This document shows, piece by piece, positions 1 through 8,859 of a stretch of 64,000 nt of DNA. Origin of the DNA: JASLMY01 sp965226475 (GTDB lineage Bacteria > Pseudomonadota > Alphaproteobacteria > GCA-2731375); NCBI GenBank assembly GCA_965226475.1, contig CBDDDJ010000005.1, positions 682,001-746,000 of the forward strand, read 5' to 3'. Position 1 is the first letter of the stretch. Each line of letters opens with the position of its first letter. A program made the position numbers and the translations under genes. The notes beneath the pieces are model-generated. The model did no database searches, had not been told where the DNA came from, and saw only the letters and a list, made by a program, of their open reading frames with translations.

Positions 1-694
1 TCCCCATTGGCACGGCGTATTGGTATTCGTCGATGATCGCCTCGCCGACGAACAGCACGCGCTTATCCTGGATCGCCTCGAACCTGGCCATGATCTCGCC
101 CAGCAGATCGCGGTCGCGGAGCCGCGCGAGATAACCGGCGAGTTCGGAGCCGTGGACATCCAGATGGCGGTTGATCGGGGAGGAAGAGGAGAAGGTGATG
201 TCGTCGGTGAAGACCAGGCGGCCATCGAGACTTTCGACCAACTCGCGCTCAGCCCGAATGTTGCCGGTGACATCCTCGCCCTCGCAGGCATAGTCCTGCC
301 CCTTGACGTAGACGCTCGGCCGGATCAGCCGCAGCACGCCCTCCGCGCTGGACCAATTGGAAATGGCGACATAGTCGACGCATTCGAGGGCGGCGACCAT
401 TTCGGCCCGCAGCAGTTCGGGAAAGACCGGCCGGCCTGGCCCCTTGTTGACGTGGCGGTCCGCCGTGAGCGTCACGACCAGCAGGTCGCCCTCGGCCTTG
501 GCCCCTTCCAGGTGGCGGACATGGCCCATGTGCAGAAGATCGAAGACGCCATGGGCCAAGACCACGCGTTGGCCGGACGATCGCCAGCGTTCCGCTACCA
601 GGGCGATTCCGTCGACCGAGGTAATCTTGTCCCTCGCCCTGGGGCTCCGCGCATCATGAGCCGCCACGCCTTCATCCGACCAAGCCGTCACCAT
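1..694 (-). CDS. Bifunctional heptose-type nucleotidyltransferase/PfkB kinase (RfaE/HldE-like), 3' end off the left edge
   Basis: The gene is open through the left edge of the window, so it is partial. About 55 residues in is the nucleotidyltransferase signature (LAHGVFDLLHMGHVRHL: an HGxFDxLHxGH motif), followed by a Rossmann-type cytidylyltransferase domain with VKGQDY and the SSSSPINRH segment. A second domain begins near residue 200 (DKRVLFVGEAIIDEYQY), the usual start of a PfkB sugar kinase. The order transferase first, kinase second is the reverse of E. coli HldE; such proteins activate a sugar phosphate, typically for ADP-heptose or a related LPS or capsule sugar. The ATG at 694 was chosen; in-frame GTGs lie at 700 and 703. 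Function is by family; the exact sugar is not known. Confidence 0.85.
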   Translation of the reverse strand, partial: MVTAWSDEGVAAHDARSPRARDKITSVDGIALVAERWRSSGQRVVLAHGVFDLLHMGHVRHLEGAKAEGDLLVVTLTADRHVNKGPGRPVFPELLRAEMVAALECVDYVAISNWSSAEGVLRLIRPSVYVKGQDYACEGEDVTGNIRAERELVESLDGRLVFTDDITFSSSSPINRHLDVHGSELAGYLARLRDRDLLGEIMARFEAIQDKRVLFVGEAIIDEYQYAVPMG

Positions 695-875
695 TGTCAC
701 CACGCCATCCCGCGAGATCGCCTCAACCGCGTCATTTCCGCGACTTTGGGGATTCAGCGTTAAGATCGGGTAAATTCCCCGCTCGCCGATCGGCCACGTT
801 CACGCACCGTTAACACGGAGGGACGAGAATGGCTCCCAAAGGCCGTGATATACGCGGCCGAGGGAATCCGAGACG

Positions 876-3557
876 ATGATCATTCCAGGCGCTCCCCAAC
901 TGATCGGCTTCGACTTCAGGACGCTCTCCAGTTACTACGCGAGCGGCGCGGCGCTGGAGCGGAGCGTCCTGATCGGCGCCCTGCGCGCCCAGGGGATCGA
1001 CCGGGCGACACGCGAGGGTCCGGCCGTCATTCCGCCCTGGCAAATCCCCGACGCGGCGCCGACCGACCGCCAGCTCGAGCGGCTGTTCTCGGCCGAACCG
1101 AAACTGGAAGCGGAACGAGGCCTCGCCGGTGGCGACCAGGAAGGGACGGGCGAGCTGTTCGCGCTCTGGCGCGGTCTCTCGCGGCTGCGCGAGCTGGCGC
1201 AATATGCCGAGACCGGGGCGCGTGCCGACAGCCTTCGTCCCCTTCTCGACCGGCGTTTCCAGAGTTACCTCGAAGAGATCCGCGGCTTCGCCGGCCAGCT
1301 CGCGCTTCCCGATATCACCGTGCTGGCGGGGGTCGAGCGGAGCAGTGTCGAGACGGCCACGGCAATGCCGAAGCCAATCGAAAAGACGCTGCCCGCGCAC
1401 ATCGGCGCGGTGTTGACCTCGGCCCGCGCGGATGCAATTCCCGACCTCGCCGGCACCGAGACCTTCACCATCAAGCTTGAGACCTCGACCGGAACACAGA
1501 ATGTGGCGATCGACCTCTCCGGCGTCTCGGGCACGCTGAACGTCGACAACGTCACCGACCATATCAACGCGCAACTGGAAGCGGCGGGAGCCCTGACACG
1601 CCTCACCGTCGAACGTTTCCACGAGTCGGCCTACGGCTTCCGCATGCTGATGAGCAGCGCCGAAATCGTGACATTCGTACCCGACCCAGGCACGCAGACG
1701 CCCGGATTGCTGCTGGCCGGCACGGTCGGCGGCGGCGACGGTAGCGACGGATTCCTCCGCAAGCTCGACGACCTCGGCGCGGCGGCGCCGAGCGAAGGCT
1801 TCCTGACGGGAATCGCCACCGACCAGGCGGATGGCGCCCAGGGCGTCGCCGTCGACAGCGACGGCAACGTCTATGTCGTCGGCACCTCGGCCGGGGATCT
1901 GGAAAATCAGGTCAATCAATCGACTCCGGACGCCTACCTCCGAAAATACGACGCCGCGGGCACCTTGCTCTGGTCCCGCCTGCTGGGATCCACCGAGTTG
2001 GCCGCCGGCACGGCCATCGCCATCGACGGCAGCGACAACGTCGTCATCGCCGGCCAGGTCCGGGGCCTGCTGACCGAGACCGCCGTCGGCGGCGGACTGG
2101 ATTCCTTCGTCACCAATTTCGATTCCAACGGACTCGAACTCTGGACCCGGCAAACCGGGCCGGTCGCGGACGATTCGGCCCTCGCCCTCGCGGTGAACAC
2201 CTCGGGCGAGGTCTTCATCGCCGGCGAAACCCGCTCGGCCCTCGACGACAGCATCACCCACGCGGGCGGCTCGGATGCCTATCTCCGCAAGCTGGACGCC
2301 GACGGCAACAGTCTCTGGGTCAAGCAGTTCGGCGGCACGGGCCGGGATCGCGCGACCGCCATCACGATCGATGCCGCGGGCGACGTCCTGGTCGCGGCCG
2401 AAGTCGGCAGCCAGGCGGTGCTGAGGAAATACGCGGACTCCGACGCCAGCCAGACGCCGATATACGAAGTCGACCTCGGCGCGCTTGGCACCGGCGCGGT
2501 CACCGGCCTCGCGCTCGGCGACGGCGGCGCCGTCTATGTCGCCGGCCACAGCGACGGCACGGCCCTCGGCGGCACCGTCGCCCAGGCCCATTCCGGCGGG
2601 ACCGACGGCTTCGTCACCCGCCTGATCGACTCGGGCGCCAACGCCGCGATCGACTGGCTGAGCTATTACGGCGGCACGGGCGACGATCCCCTCCTCGGCC
2701 TCACGGTGATGTCGGACGCGGGGGGCGACGAGATCTACCTCGCCGGCACCACCACCAGCGCGCTGGCGGCCGGCGGCCTCGTCGGCGCCGTCGACGGCTT
2801 CGCGGGGAAACTCGATTCCACGGGAACAACGATCTGGTCGCATCAGTTCGGCGGCGGCTTCGCCCATTCGGCGGGCGCCATCGCCTACAACGCGACGGCC
2901 ACCTCCATCGTCACCCGTCTCGGCCTGCCGACCACGGGGCTGCCGATCGCGCCACCGAGCGAGATCACCGACCTGACCAGCGCGCGCGCCGGACAGAGCT
3001 TCGAGATCGCGGTCGACGGTGGCGGCTTCCGCAAGGTGACGATCGAGGACGGCGATTCCTTCACCTACCTCTCCCTCAAGATCAACAGCCTCCTCGGCCA
3101 GGCCGGCAAGGCCCGCTACGAGAGCGACGTCGATGGGATGCGGCTCAGGATCGAGGCGGCCGAGGGCTCGCTGATCGAACTTCGCGCGGGGCCCGAGGGG
3201 CGCGATGCCCTCGCCCCCCTGGGCCTTCCGGCGGCGACGATCTTCGACGGCGGTTCGGCGATCGGCGAAGACTTGGAAGCCGAGGACCGCCACCAGGTCT
3301 TCGCCCTCGGCCTGTTCGACGGCCTGAATCTCGACAGCGCCCAGGCGGCGCGGGACGCGGGCTTCGTGATCGAGGATGCGATGCGCAAGGTGCGCAAAAT
3401 CCACGACCGGCTGACCGGCGTGCCGGAGGTTGATCCGCTGGCGGCTCTCGCCAGATTAAAGATCTCGCCGGCGGACCAGGCGCGGATCAACGCGTTGCAG
3501 ACCGCGCTCCTGCGCCTCGCCGGCGGCGGCGCCGGCTCGCTGTCGCTCAAAATTTGA
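876..3557 (+). CDS. Large SBBP-repeat (beta-propeller-like) protein with flanking duplicated modules
   Basis: An 893-residue protein. Residues about 1-170 are a helical N-terminal part with no signal peptide or membrane segment that I can see. Residues about 270-675 are built of repeats of the SBBP type (DxxGNxYVVGxT and DAYLRKYDxxGxxLW variants), which form beta-propeller-like folds. The repeat block is framed by two related modules, each opening with LTSARA, at about residue 178 and residue 697; both are followed by beta-rich sequence and a VDxMRL/YGFRML-like motif that recalls the hook-IN modules of flagellar FliD and FlgK. The C-terminus is helical. The ATG at 876 follows a purine-rich stretch. 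It is transcribed away from the nucleotidyltransferase gene. A structural or export-related role is possible; no enzymatic residues are evident. Confidence 0.8.
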   Translation: MIIPGAPQLIGFDFRTLSSYYASGAALERSVLIGALRAQGIDRATREGPAVIPPWQIPDAAPTDRQLERLFSAEPKLEAERGLAGGDQEGTGELFALWRGLSRLRELAQYAETGARADSLRPLLDRRFQSYLEEIRGFAGQLALPDITVLAGVERSSVETATAMPKPIEKTLPAHIGAVLTSARADAIPDLAGTETFTIKLETSTGTQNVAIDLSGVSGTLNVDNVTDHINAQLEAAGALTRLTVERFHESAYGFRMLMSSAEIVTFVPDPGTQTPGLLLAGTVGGGDGSDGFLRKLDDLGAAAPSEGFLTGIATDQADGAQGVAVDSDGNVYVVGTSAGDLENQVNQSTPDAYLRKYDAAGTLLWSRLLGSTELAAGTAIAIDGSDNVVIAGQVRGLLTETAVGGGLDSFVTNFDSNGLELWTRQTGPVADDSALALAVNTSGEVFIAGETRSALDDSITHAGGSDAYLRKLDADGNSLWVKQFGGTGRDRATAITIDAAGDVLVAAEVGSQAVLRKYADSDASQTPIYEVDLGALGTGAVTGLALGDGGAVYVAGHSDGTALGGTVAQAHSGGTDGFVTRLIDSGANAAIDWLSYYGGTGDDPLLGLTVMSDAGGDEIYLAGTTTSALAAGGLVGAVDGFAGKLDSTGTTIWSHQFGGGFAHSAGAIAYNATATSIVTRLGLPTTGLPIAPPSEITDLTSARAGQSFEIAVDGGGFRKVTIEDGDSFTYLSLKINSLLGQAGKARYESDVDGMRLRIEAAEGSLIELRAGPEGRDALAPLGLPAATIFDGGSAIGEDLEAEDRHQVFALGLFDGLNLDSAQAARDAGFVIEDAMRKVRKIHDRLTGVPEVDPLAALARLKISPADQARINALQTALLRLAGGGAGSLSLKI

Positions 3558-3669
3558 CGACGTCTCATATTGGTTTGCCCATGAGCCCCATCGTCACCGC
3601 GACGCTCGCTCCGCTCGCTCGCAATGACGACGTTGCGCGTCGTCGCTGCATCGATTGATTTTCAACCTC

Positions 3670-4152
3670 TCAGAAGTCGAGAACCGGGTCGGCATTGTTG
3701 AAGCGGCCGAGGTTGCCAAAGATCTGCTCGACGAAACCGAGTTCGCGCCCGCGCGTCGCCGTCTTGCGGCTCACCGGATCGATGACGCGGCCGTCCTCCA
3801 TCGCATAGCGCTTGACCTCGCGGACGACGCCCGCCTCGTCGAAATGCACCGCGACGACCTGCTGGTCGAGCGTCTTGGCATCGAGGAAGGCGAGCTTTTC
3901 CGTGCGCCGGGAGATGTAGTACCAGGTCCGGTCCTCGAAGGTCGCGATGCTGGTCGGCGAGCCCAAGAGCTGGGCGATCGAATCGCGATCGTGCACGCCG
4001 GCGCGGATCTCGCCGACTTGGTCCTCGTCGAGGAGAAAACCGCTGCGGTTTTCGCGCGGCGCACAGGCGGCGAGCCCCACCATCAGGGCGAGCGTGGCAA
4101 AGCGAACGGAGCCACGCCGCCATGACACCACGCGTCCGGTAGTTCGCTTCAT
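3670..4152 (-). CDS. bamE: Outer membrane assembly factor BamE (SmpA/OmlA family lipoprotein)
   Basis: A 160-residue protein with a lipoprotein signal: basic N-terminus, hydrophobic stretch FATLALMVGLAAC with the lipobox Cys, then the mature SmpA/OmlA domain (VGEIRAGVHDRDSIAQLLGSP, then TFEDRTWYYISRR). BamE is the small periplasm-facing lipoprotein of the BAM complex, which folds beta-barrel proteins into the outer membrane. The ATG at 4152 is preferred over an upstream in-frame start because it leads directly into the signal peptide and is preceded by CAGGGAATCG. It is divergent from the bc1 chaperone gene, a common alphaproteobacterial arrangement. Confidence 0.92.
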   Translation of the reverse strand: MKRTTGRVVSWRRGSVRFATLALMVGLAACAPRENRSGFLLDEDQVGEIRAGVHDRDSIAQLLGSPTSIATFEDRTWYYISRRTEKLAFLDAKTLDQQVVAVHFDEAGVVREVKRYAMEDGRVIDPVSRKTATRGRELGFVEQIFGNLGRFNNADPVLDF

Positions 4153-4309
4153 CGATTCCCTGGCGCCGCCCGGCGGCGTTTCGTCGGTTGACGACACCCC
4201 ATCCGACCTATAATTCCGCCCCGAAGGGCCTGCTCACCAGCTATGCCAGCGCAGTTCGGTGCTGTCAACGATGGGCACGAGCGGGACGGCCGAGATGGAG
4301 GAAGGGGGA

Positions 4310-4867
4310 ATGGCCCTGGCCCTGTTTGACGGGGGACGGCGACGACGACGCCGCGTGGTGGAAGCGCTATACGCGGTCGTCATGGCGCGATCGCGCCGCC
4401 CGGAACTGTTCCGCGAGCTGGAGATACCGGACACGCTCGACGGTCGCTTCGATGCGCTGACCCTGCATATGGTCCTGCTGTTACATCGCCTGAAGGCGGA
4501 CGGCGAGACGACGCGGGAGTTGGCGCAGGATCTCTTCGATCTGATGTTCGCCGACGTGGACCGGTCCTTGCGCGAAATGGGTGTCGGCGATCACTCCATC
4601 GGGCGGCGGATCAAACAGATGATCAGCGCCTTCTACGGCCGGGCGCGAGCCTACGAGGAGGCCCTGGCCGGGCCCGAGGGCGCCTTGCAGGCGGCATTGA
4701 GGCGAAACATCTATCGCTCCGCCACCACCGCCGAGGACAAGGTCGACGCCCTCGCGGCCCACGTGCGCGGGGTGCTTCGGGGACTCGAGGGCCAATCAAT
4801 CTATTCGCTGATGCGGGGTGAATTGGCCATGGAACCGCCGCCATCCCAAAAGCCAGAGGATCGTTGA
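4310..4867 (+). CDS. Ubiquinol-cytochrome c chaperone family protein (CBP3-like)
   Basis: About 185 residues matching the ubiquinol-cytochrome c chaperone family: an arginine-rich start, then MARSRRPELFRELEIPDTLD, HMVLLLHRLK and AQDLFDLMFADVDRSLREMG, all typical of the family. These proteins help assemble the cytochrome bc1 complex; in mitochondria CBP3 binds newly made cytochrome b. The start at 4310 is chosen because GGAGGAAGGGGGA lies just upstream; in-frame ATGs at 4259 and 4295 lack this spacing. The gene heads a same-strand run into yceD, rpmF, plsX and fabH. Confidence 0.88.
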   Translation: MALALFDGGRRRRRRVVEALYAVVMARSRRPELFRELEIPDTLDGRFDALTLHMVLLLHRLKADGETTRELAQDLFDLMFADVDRSLREMGVGDHSIGRRIKQMISAFYGRARAYEEALAGPEGALQAALRRNIYRSATTAEDKVDALAAHVRGVLRGLEGQSIYSLMRGELAMEPPPSQKPEDR

Positions 4868-4924
4868 CCTCCCGCGACCTCGCCCCTATGTTCCGCGCGC
4901 CGGTGGTGGCCGGAACTGTCCCGC

Positions 4925-5506
4925 ATGACCGACCGAGAACCTACGAGGGCCGACGTGGTCGCATTGAGCCACATTGACGGCGAAACGGTGGAATTCAGCC
5001 GCCGGGTTTTAGCCGATTTCGCCGGGATCGACGGCAGCCGGATCGACTTCGAGGCAACGGCGGAGGAGCGGGCGGCGCTCGCCCGACGCTTCGACCTCGA
5101 AAGCCTAGAACGATTGCGCGGCGACGCCACGCTGACGCTGGTTGACGAGGGCCGGGTCCGCGCCGAGGTGACATTCGAGGCCGATGTGATACAGTTGTGC
5201 GTCGTCACCCTGGAGCCGGTGGCCACGGCTATCTCCGAGACCTTCAGCGTGGACTTCGCCGCGACGGATGCGACGGAGGACGCCGGGGAAATCGTGTTCG
5301 AGATGTCGGACGAGGATCCGCCCGAGGACGTGGTCGATGGCCACTTCGATCTGGGCGAGGCCGTGGCCCAGCATCTGGCGACGCTGATTGATCCGTACCC
5401 TCGGGCCGCCGACGTGGAGGTGTCGGAGGCGGGACGGGACGAGGATCCGGCGCCGAAGCGCGCCCATCCGTTCGCGGCGCTGGAGCGCCTGCGGGCAAGG
5501 GAATGA
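4925..5506 (+). CDS. yceD: YceD family (DUF177) protein
   Basis: A 193-residue acidic protein with the DUF177/YceD hallmark LCVVTLEPV in the middle and an acidic C-terminal half. YceD lies immediately upstream of rpmF in most bacteria, as here, and in plants and bacteria it has been linked to 23S rRNA accumulation or processing. It is 57 bp after the bc1 chaperone and about 60 bp before rpmF, so it is probably in the same transcript. Confidence 0.9.
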   Translation: MTDREPTRADVVALSHIDGETVEFSRRVLADFAGIDGSRIDFEATAEERAALARRFDLESLERLRGDATLTLVDEGRVRAEVTFEADVIQLCVVTLEPVATAISETFSVDFAATDATEDAGEIVFEMSDEDPPEDVVDGHFDLGEAVAQHLATLIDPYPRAADVEVSEAGRDEDPAPKRAHPFAALERLRARE

Positions 5507-5567
5507 AACGAAACACGTCGGCGCGGTCCATGGGGACCGCCCGGCCCAGAGATGAAGGTTGGATAGG

Positions 5568-5750
5568 ATGGCCGTTCCAAAGAAGAAGGTGACACCGTCC
5601 CGGCGCAACAATCGGCGCAGCCATGATGCGCTGACGGCGGCGGCGCGCCATGAATGCAGCAATTGCGGTGAGTTGAAGCGTCCGCATCACGTGTGCGCGA
5701 AGTGCGGCCACTACGGCGACCGCGAGGTTCTCGAGGCAACGGGCGCCTAG
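5568..5750 (+). CDS. rpmF: 50S ribosomal protein L32
   Basis: A 60-residue basic protein beginning MAVPKKKVTPSRRNNRRSHD with two zinc-ribbon cysteine pairs, CSNC and CAKC. Length and motifs match bL32, a component of the large ribosomal subunit. The ATG at 5568 is chosen over an in-frame start three codons earlier because bL32 proteins start MAVPKKK. The yceD-rpmF-plsX-fabH order is the classic ribosome/fatty-acid synthesis operon. Confidence 0.97.
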   Translation: MAVPKKKVTPSRRNNRRSHDALTAAARHECSNCGELKRPHHVCAKCGHYGDREVLEATGA

Positions 5751-5780
5751 CGCCACGCGCGTCGACCGGGGCCAGCCGGG

Positions 5781-6830
5781 TTGTCATCCTCCATCGTCAT
5801 CGCGCTGGACGCCATGGGCGGCGATCATGCGCCCAGGTGCGTGCTGGGCGGCGCTCGGCTGGCGAGCGAACGGCTCCCCGACGTCCGCTTCCTGCTGTTC
5901 GGCGACGAGGCGCGGTTGAACAAGCCCCTGGTGGACATTCCCGCACTCGCGGCCGTCGCCGAAGTTCGTCACGCGCCGGCGCAGGTGAGCGCCGATGAAA
6001 AGCCCAGCCAGGCGCTGCGGCGCGGCCGCGACACCAGCATGCGCCTGGCGGTCGACGCGGTCTCGGCCGGCGAGGCGAGTGGTGGCGTCTCGGGCGGCAA
6101 CACGGGCGCCCTGATGGCGATCTCGAAGGTCGTGCTCAGACCGCTTCCCGGTATCGATCGGCCGGCGATCGCGGGCGTTTTTCCGACGCTCAGGGGTGAA
6201 TCGGTCGTCCTCGACCTCGGCGCCAACATCGATTGCGATGCCAACAACCTGGTGCAGTTCGCCGTCATGGGCGCCGCCTTCGCCCGCACCGTACTCGGCC
6301 AGTCCCGGCCCACGGTCGGCCTGCTGAACGTCGGCGAGGAGGAGCTCAAGGGCAACGACACCGTCCGCCTCGCCGCCCAGATGCTGAAGAGCACGGATCT
6401 CCCCTTGGAATTCCATGGTTTCATCGAAGGCGACGACATCTTCAAGGGAACCACCGACGTGGTGGTCACGGACGGCTTCACCGGCAACGTCGCGCTCAAG
6501 ACCGCGGAAGGTAGCGCCAAGCTCTATACCCACCACCTGAAACGCGCTTTCAGGCAATCGCTCCTCTCGCGCCTCGGCTATCTGCTGGCCAAGCCGGGGC
6601 TGGGCGCGATGCGCGAGCGGCTCGACCCCCGCTCGCACAACGGCGGCGTTTTTCTGGGCCTCAACGGCATCAGCGTCAAAAGCCACGGCGGCGCCGACGA
6701 GACGGGTTTCGCCGCCGCCATCGGCGTTGCGGTGGACATGGCGCGGGACCGGCTGACGGATCGCATCATCGAGGATTATCGGCGGTTCGGCGGCATGCGC
6801 GAGCCGCCGGCGCAAGCGGCGGCGAGTTGA
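5781..6830 (+). CDS. plsX: Phosphate acyltransferase PlsX
   Basis: 349 residues. The N-terminus IVIALDAMGGDHAP is the PlsX signature, with GGVSGGNTGALMAISK and DVVVTDGFTGNVALKTAEG further on. PlsX converts acyl-ACP and phosphate to acyl-phosphate, the acyl donor for PlsY in phospholipid synthesis, at the inner face of the membrane. The start appears to be TTG at 5781; no ATG lies between the upstream stop and the conserved N-terminus. Its stop is separated by two bases from the fabH ATG. Confidence 0.96.
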   Translation: MSSSIVIALDAMGGDHAPRCVLGGARLASERLPDVRFLLFGDEARLNKPLVDIPALAAVAEVRHAPAQVSADEKPSQALRRGRDTSMRLAVDAVSAGEASGGVSGGNTGALMAISKVVLRPLPGIDRPAIAGVFPTLRGESVVLDLGANIDCDANNLVQFAVMGAAFARTVLGQSRPTVGLLNVGEEELKGNDTVRLAAQMLKSTDLPLEFHGFIEGDDIFKGTTDVVVTDGFTGNVALKTAEGSAKLYTHHLKRAFRQSLLSRLGYLLAKPGLGAMRERLDPRSHNGGVFLGLNGISVKSHGGADETGFAAAIGVAVDMARDRLTDRIIEDYRRFGGMREPPAQAAAS

Positions 6831-6832
6831 GC

Positions 6833-7810
6833 ATGGGCGTACTTCGAAGCGTGATCCGGGGTTGTGGCTCGTATTTGCCGGCGCGCGCGGTCAGTAACGA
6901 AGAGTTGGCGCGGAGCGTCGATACCAGCGACGAGTGGATCGTCGAGCGAACCGGAATCCGCCAGCGCCATATCGCAGCCGAGGGCGAGATGACCTCCGAT
7001 CTGGCCTGCCTCGCGGCCAACCGGGCGCTGGAGGCGGCCGGGATGGGCGCGGGCGACATCGACCTGATCGTGCTCGCGACCTCGACCCCCGACCAGACGT
7101 TTCCCGCGACGGCGACGGTGGTGCAGGCGCGCCTCGGCATGACGCAAGGGGCGGCCTTCGACGTGCAAGCGGTCTGTTCCGGCTTCATCTACGCGCTCGC
7201 GGTCGCCGACAACTTCCTGAAAGCCGGCCAGTCGAAACGCGTGCTGGTGATCGGCGCCGAGACCTTCAGCCGGATTCTCGACTGGGAGGATCGCGGCACC
7301 TGCGTGCTGTTCGGCGACGGCGCCGGAGCTCTGGTGCTGGAGGGCGTGAAAAGCAACGGCGCGGCGGTCGAACGGGGCGTCCTCTCGACCCATCTCCACG
7401 CCGACGGGCGCCATCACGATTCGCTCTATGTCGACGGCGGCCCGTCCTCCACCCGAACCACCGGCTATCTCCGCATGAAGGGACGGGAAGTGTTCCGCCA
7501 TGCCGTATCCAATCTCGCGAAGGTAGTAGACGAGACCCTGGATGCAAACGGCCTTTCGGCCGAGGACATCGACTGGCTGGTGCCGCACCAGGCGAACAAG
7601 CGGATCATCGACAGCACGGCTCGAAAACTCGGCCTCTCCTTGGACAAAATCGTCCTGACCGTGGACCATCACGGCAATACGTCGGCCGCTTCGGTTCCGC
7701 TCGCGCTCGACGAGGCGGTGCGCGACGGGCGCATCCGGGAAGGCGACCTGGTCCTCATGGAAGCGATGGGCGGTGGCTTCACCTGGGGCGCGGCACTCGC
7801 CCGCTGGTAG
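6833..7810 (+). CDS. fabH: 3-oxoacyl-[ACP] synthase III (FabH)
   Basis: 325 residues with the complete KAS III catalytic triad: the nucleophile Cys in FDVQAVCSGFIYA, His in VPHQANKRI and Asn in DHHGNTSAASVP. FabH condenses acetyl-CoA with malonyl-ACP to start fatty acid synthesis. The ATG at 6833 follows the plsX TGA by two bases, indicating translational coupling; an in-frame TTG at 6827 overlaps the stop and is less likely. Confidence 0.97.
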   Translation: MGVLRSVIRGCGSYLPARAVSNEELARSVDTSDEWIVERTGIRQRHIAAEGEMTSDLACLAANRALEAAGMGAGDIDLIVLATSTPDQTFPATATVVQARLGMTQGAAFDVQAVCSGFIYALAVADNFLKAGQSKRVLVIGAETFSRILDWEDRGTCVLFGDGAGALVLEGVKSNGAAVERGVLSTHLHADGRHHDSLYVDGGPSSTRTTGYLRMKGREVFRHAVSNLAKVVDETLDANGLSAEDIDWLVPHQANKRIIDSTARKLGLSLDKIVLTVDHHGNTSAASVPLALDEAVRDGRIREGDLVLMEAMGGGFTWGAALARW

Positions 7811-7919
7811 GGCCAAAACGGCTCCGAGGCCACTTCAACGGGCGTTTTTATCCCTTTGAACATTGACGCATTTCCGCATGCGCTTTACCCTCCGTCGCGG
7901 GCTGGATGGGGATGTCGGC

Positions 7920-8228
7920 ATGCAGGGGAACACGGTCACGCGCGCGCATCTGAGCGAGGCGGTCTACCAGGAAGTCGGGCTTTCGCGAAACGAATCGGCG
8001 CAACTGGTGGAGGCCGTGTTGGGTGAAATCGTCGGCAGCCTGGTCACCGGCGACACGGTCAAGATCTCGTCCTTCGGTAGTTTCGTGGTCCGCCACAAGG
8101 GCGGGCGCATGGGACGCAACCCGAAAACCGGCGAGGAAGTGCCTATTTCGCCCCGGCGGGTGCTGGTGTTCCGACCGAGCCATGTGCTCAAGGACCAGGT
8201 CGACCGGTCGCTGAGCCCGGGGGGCTGA
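7920..8228 (+). CDS. ihfA: Integration host factor subunit alpha
   Basis: 102 residues of the HU/IHF family: VTRAHLSEAVYQEVGLSRNE, then GDTVKISSFGSFVVRHK and the arm segment GRNPKTGEEVPI. IHF-alpha pairs with IHF-beta to bend DNA sharply at specific sites. The ATG at 7920 gives the usual family length; the longer in-frame extension upstream has no family match. It is 110 bp after fabH and 10 bp before the merR gene, as in many alphaproteobacteria. Confidence 0.95.
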   Translation: MQGNTVTRAHLSEAVYQEVGLSRNESAQLVEAVLGEIVGSLVTGDTVKISSFGSFVVRHKGGRMGRNPKTGEEVPISPRRVLVFRPSHVLKDQVDRSLSPGG

Positions 8229-8238
8229 GCGAACCCGG

Positions 8239-8673
8239 ATGGCGGACGTCAATCCAGTGGTGGGCGCCAGGCGCGGCGGAAAATCAGCAACGGCCTTCCG
8301 CACCATCTCGGAGGTCGCCGGCGAACTGGAGGTGCCGCAGCACGTGCTGCGCTTCTGGGAGAGCAAATTCAATCAGATCCGGCCCCTGAAACGGGGCGGC
8401 GGGCGGCGCTATTACCGGCCGGAGGATGTCGAGCTGCTGCGGGCGATCCAGCACTTCCTCTATACCGAGGGCTATACGATCAAGGGCGTGCAGAAGCTCC
8501 TGAAGGCGCACGGCGGTCGCGAGTTGATCTCGGCGGCCAGCGAAAGCCGCCCGGTCGGCCTGCCGGGGGAAGAGACGGGCGAGGACGGTCTCGACGCCGA
8601 GGCACGGGAGCGGCTGACCATGCTGCTGACCGAACTGACCGGCATCGCCAGAATGTTGCGCGCGGCGGGTTGA
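8239..8673 (+). CDS. MerR family transcriptional regulator
   Basis: 144 residues with a MerR winged-helix domain at about residues 20-90 (TISEVAGELEVPQHVLRFWE, then RRYYRPEDVELLRAI and YTEGYTIKGVQKLL). The C-terminal part is short and acidic with no metal-binding cysteines, so it is not a metal sensor. This MerR protein is the standard neighbour of ihfA and a tRNA-Pro in alphaproteobacteria; its targets are not evident here. Confidence 0.92.
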   Translation: MADVNPVVGARRGGKSATAFRTISEVAGELEVPQHVLRFWESKFNQIRPLKRGGGRRYYRPEDVELLRAIQHFLYTEGYTIKGVQKLLKAHGGRELISAASESRPVGLPGEETGEDGLDAEARERLTMLLTELTGIARMLRAAG

Positions 8674-8736
8674 CGGCGTTGCCCGCCGGGGGCGGGACCA
8701 CTATATTGCGGGCCTGCCGCCCGAAGGGGCGATCGA

Positions 8737-8813
8737 CGGAGCGTGGCGCAGCCTGGTAGCGCGCTAGCATGGGGAGCTAGAGGTCGTGGGTTCGAGTCCC
8801 GCCGCTCCGACCA
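8737..8813 (+). tRNA. tRNA-Pro (GGG anticodon)
   Basis: A 77-nt cloverleaf with encoded CCA. The acceptor stem CGGAGCG pairs with CGCTCCG at the 3' end, the anticodon stem CTAGC/GCTAG encloses ATGGGGA (anticodon GGG), and the T arm has GGTTCGAGTCC. It follows merR by 63 bp. Confidence 0.96.
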
Positions 8814-8815
8814 AC

Positions 8816-8846
8816 AAGGGGATCGGCCATCGCCGATCCCCTTTTA
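8816..8846 (+). terminator. Rho-independent terminator after tRNA-Pro
   Basis: A perfect 12-bp stem, AAGGGGATCGGC with GCCGATCCCCTT, closes a CATC loop and runs into a T stretch. It starts 3 bp after the CCA end and separates the tRNA from ctaA. Confidence 0.93.
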
Positions 8847-8859
8847 TTTATAACATTTT

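Noticed and set aside
810..3404. 864-codon open frame antisense to the SBBP gene
   Set aside because: High GC makes antisense frames long. The plus-strand frame has clear SBBP repeats, while the antisense protein is low-complexity Arg/Asp/Gly/Val sequence.
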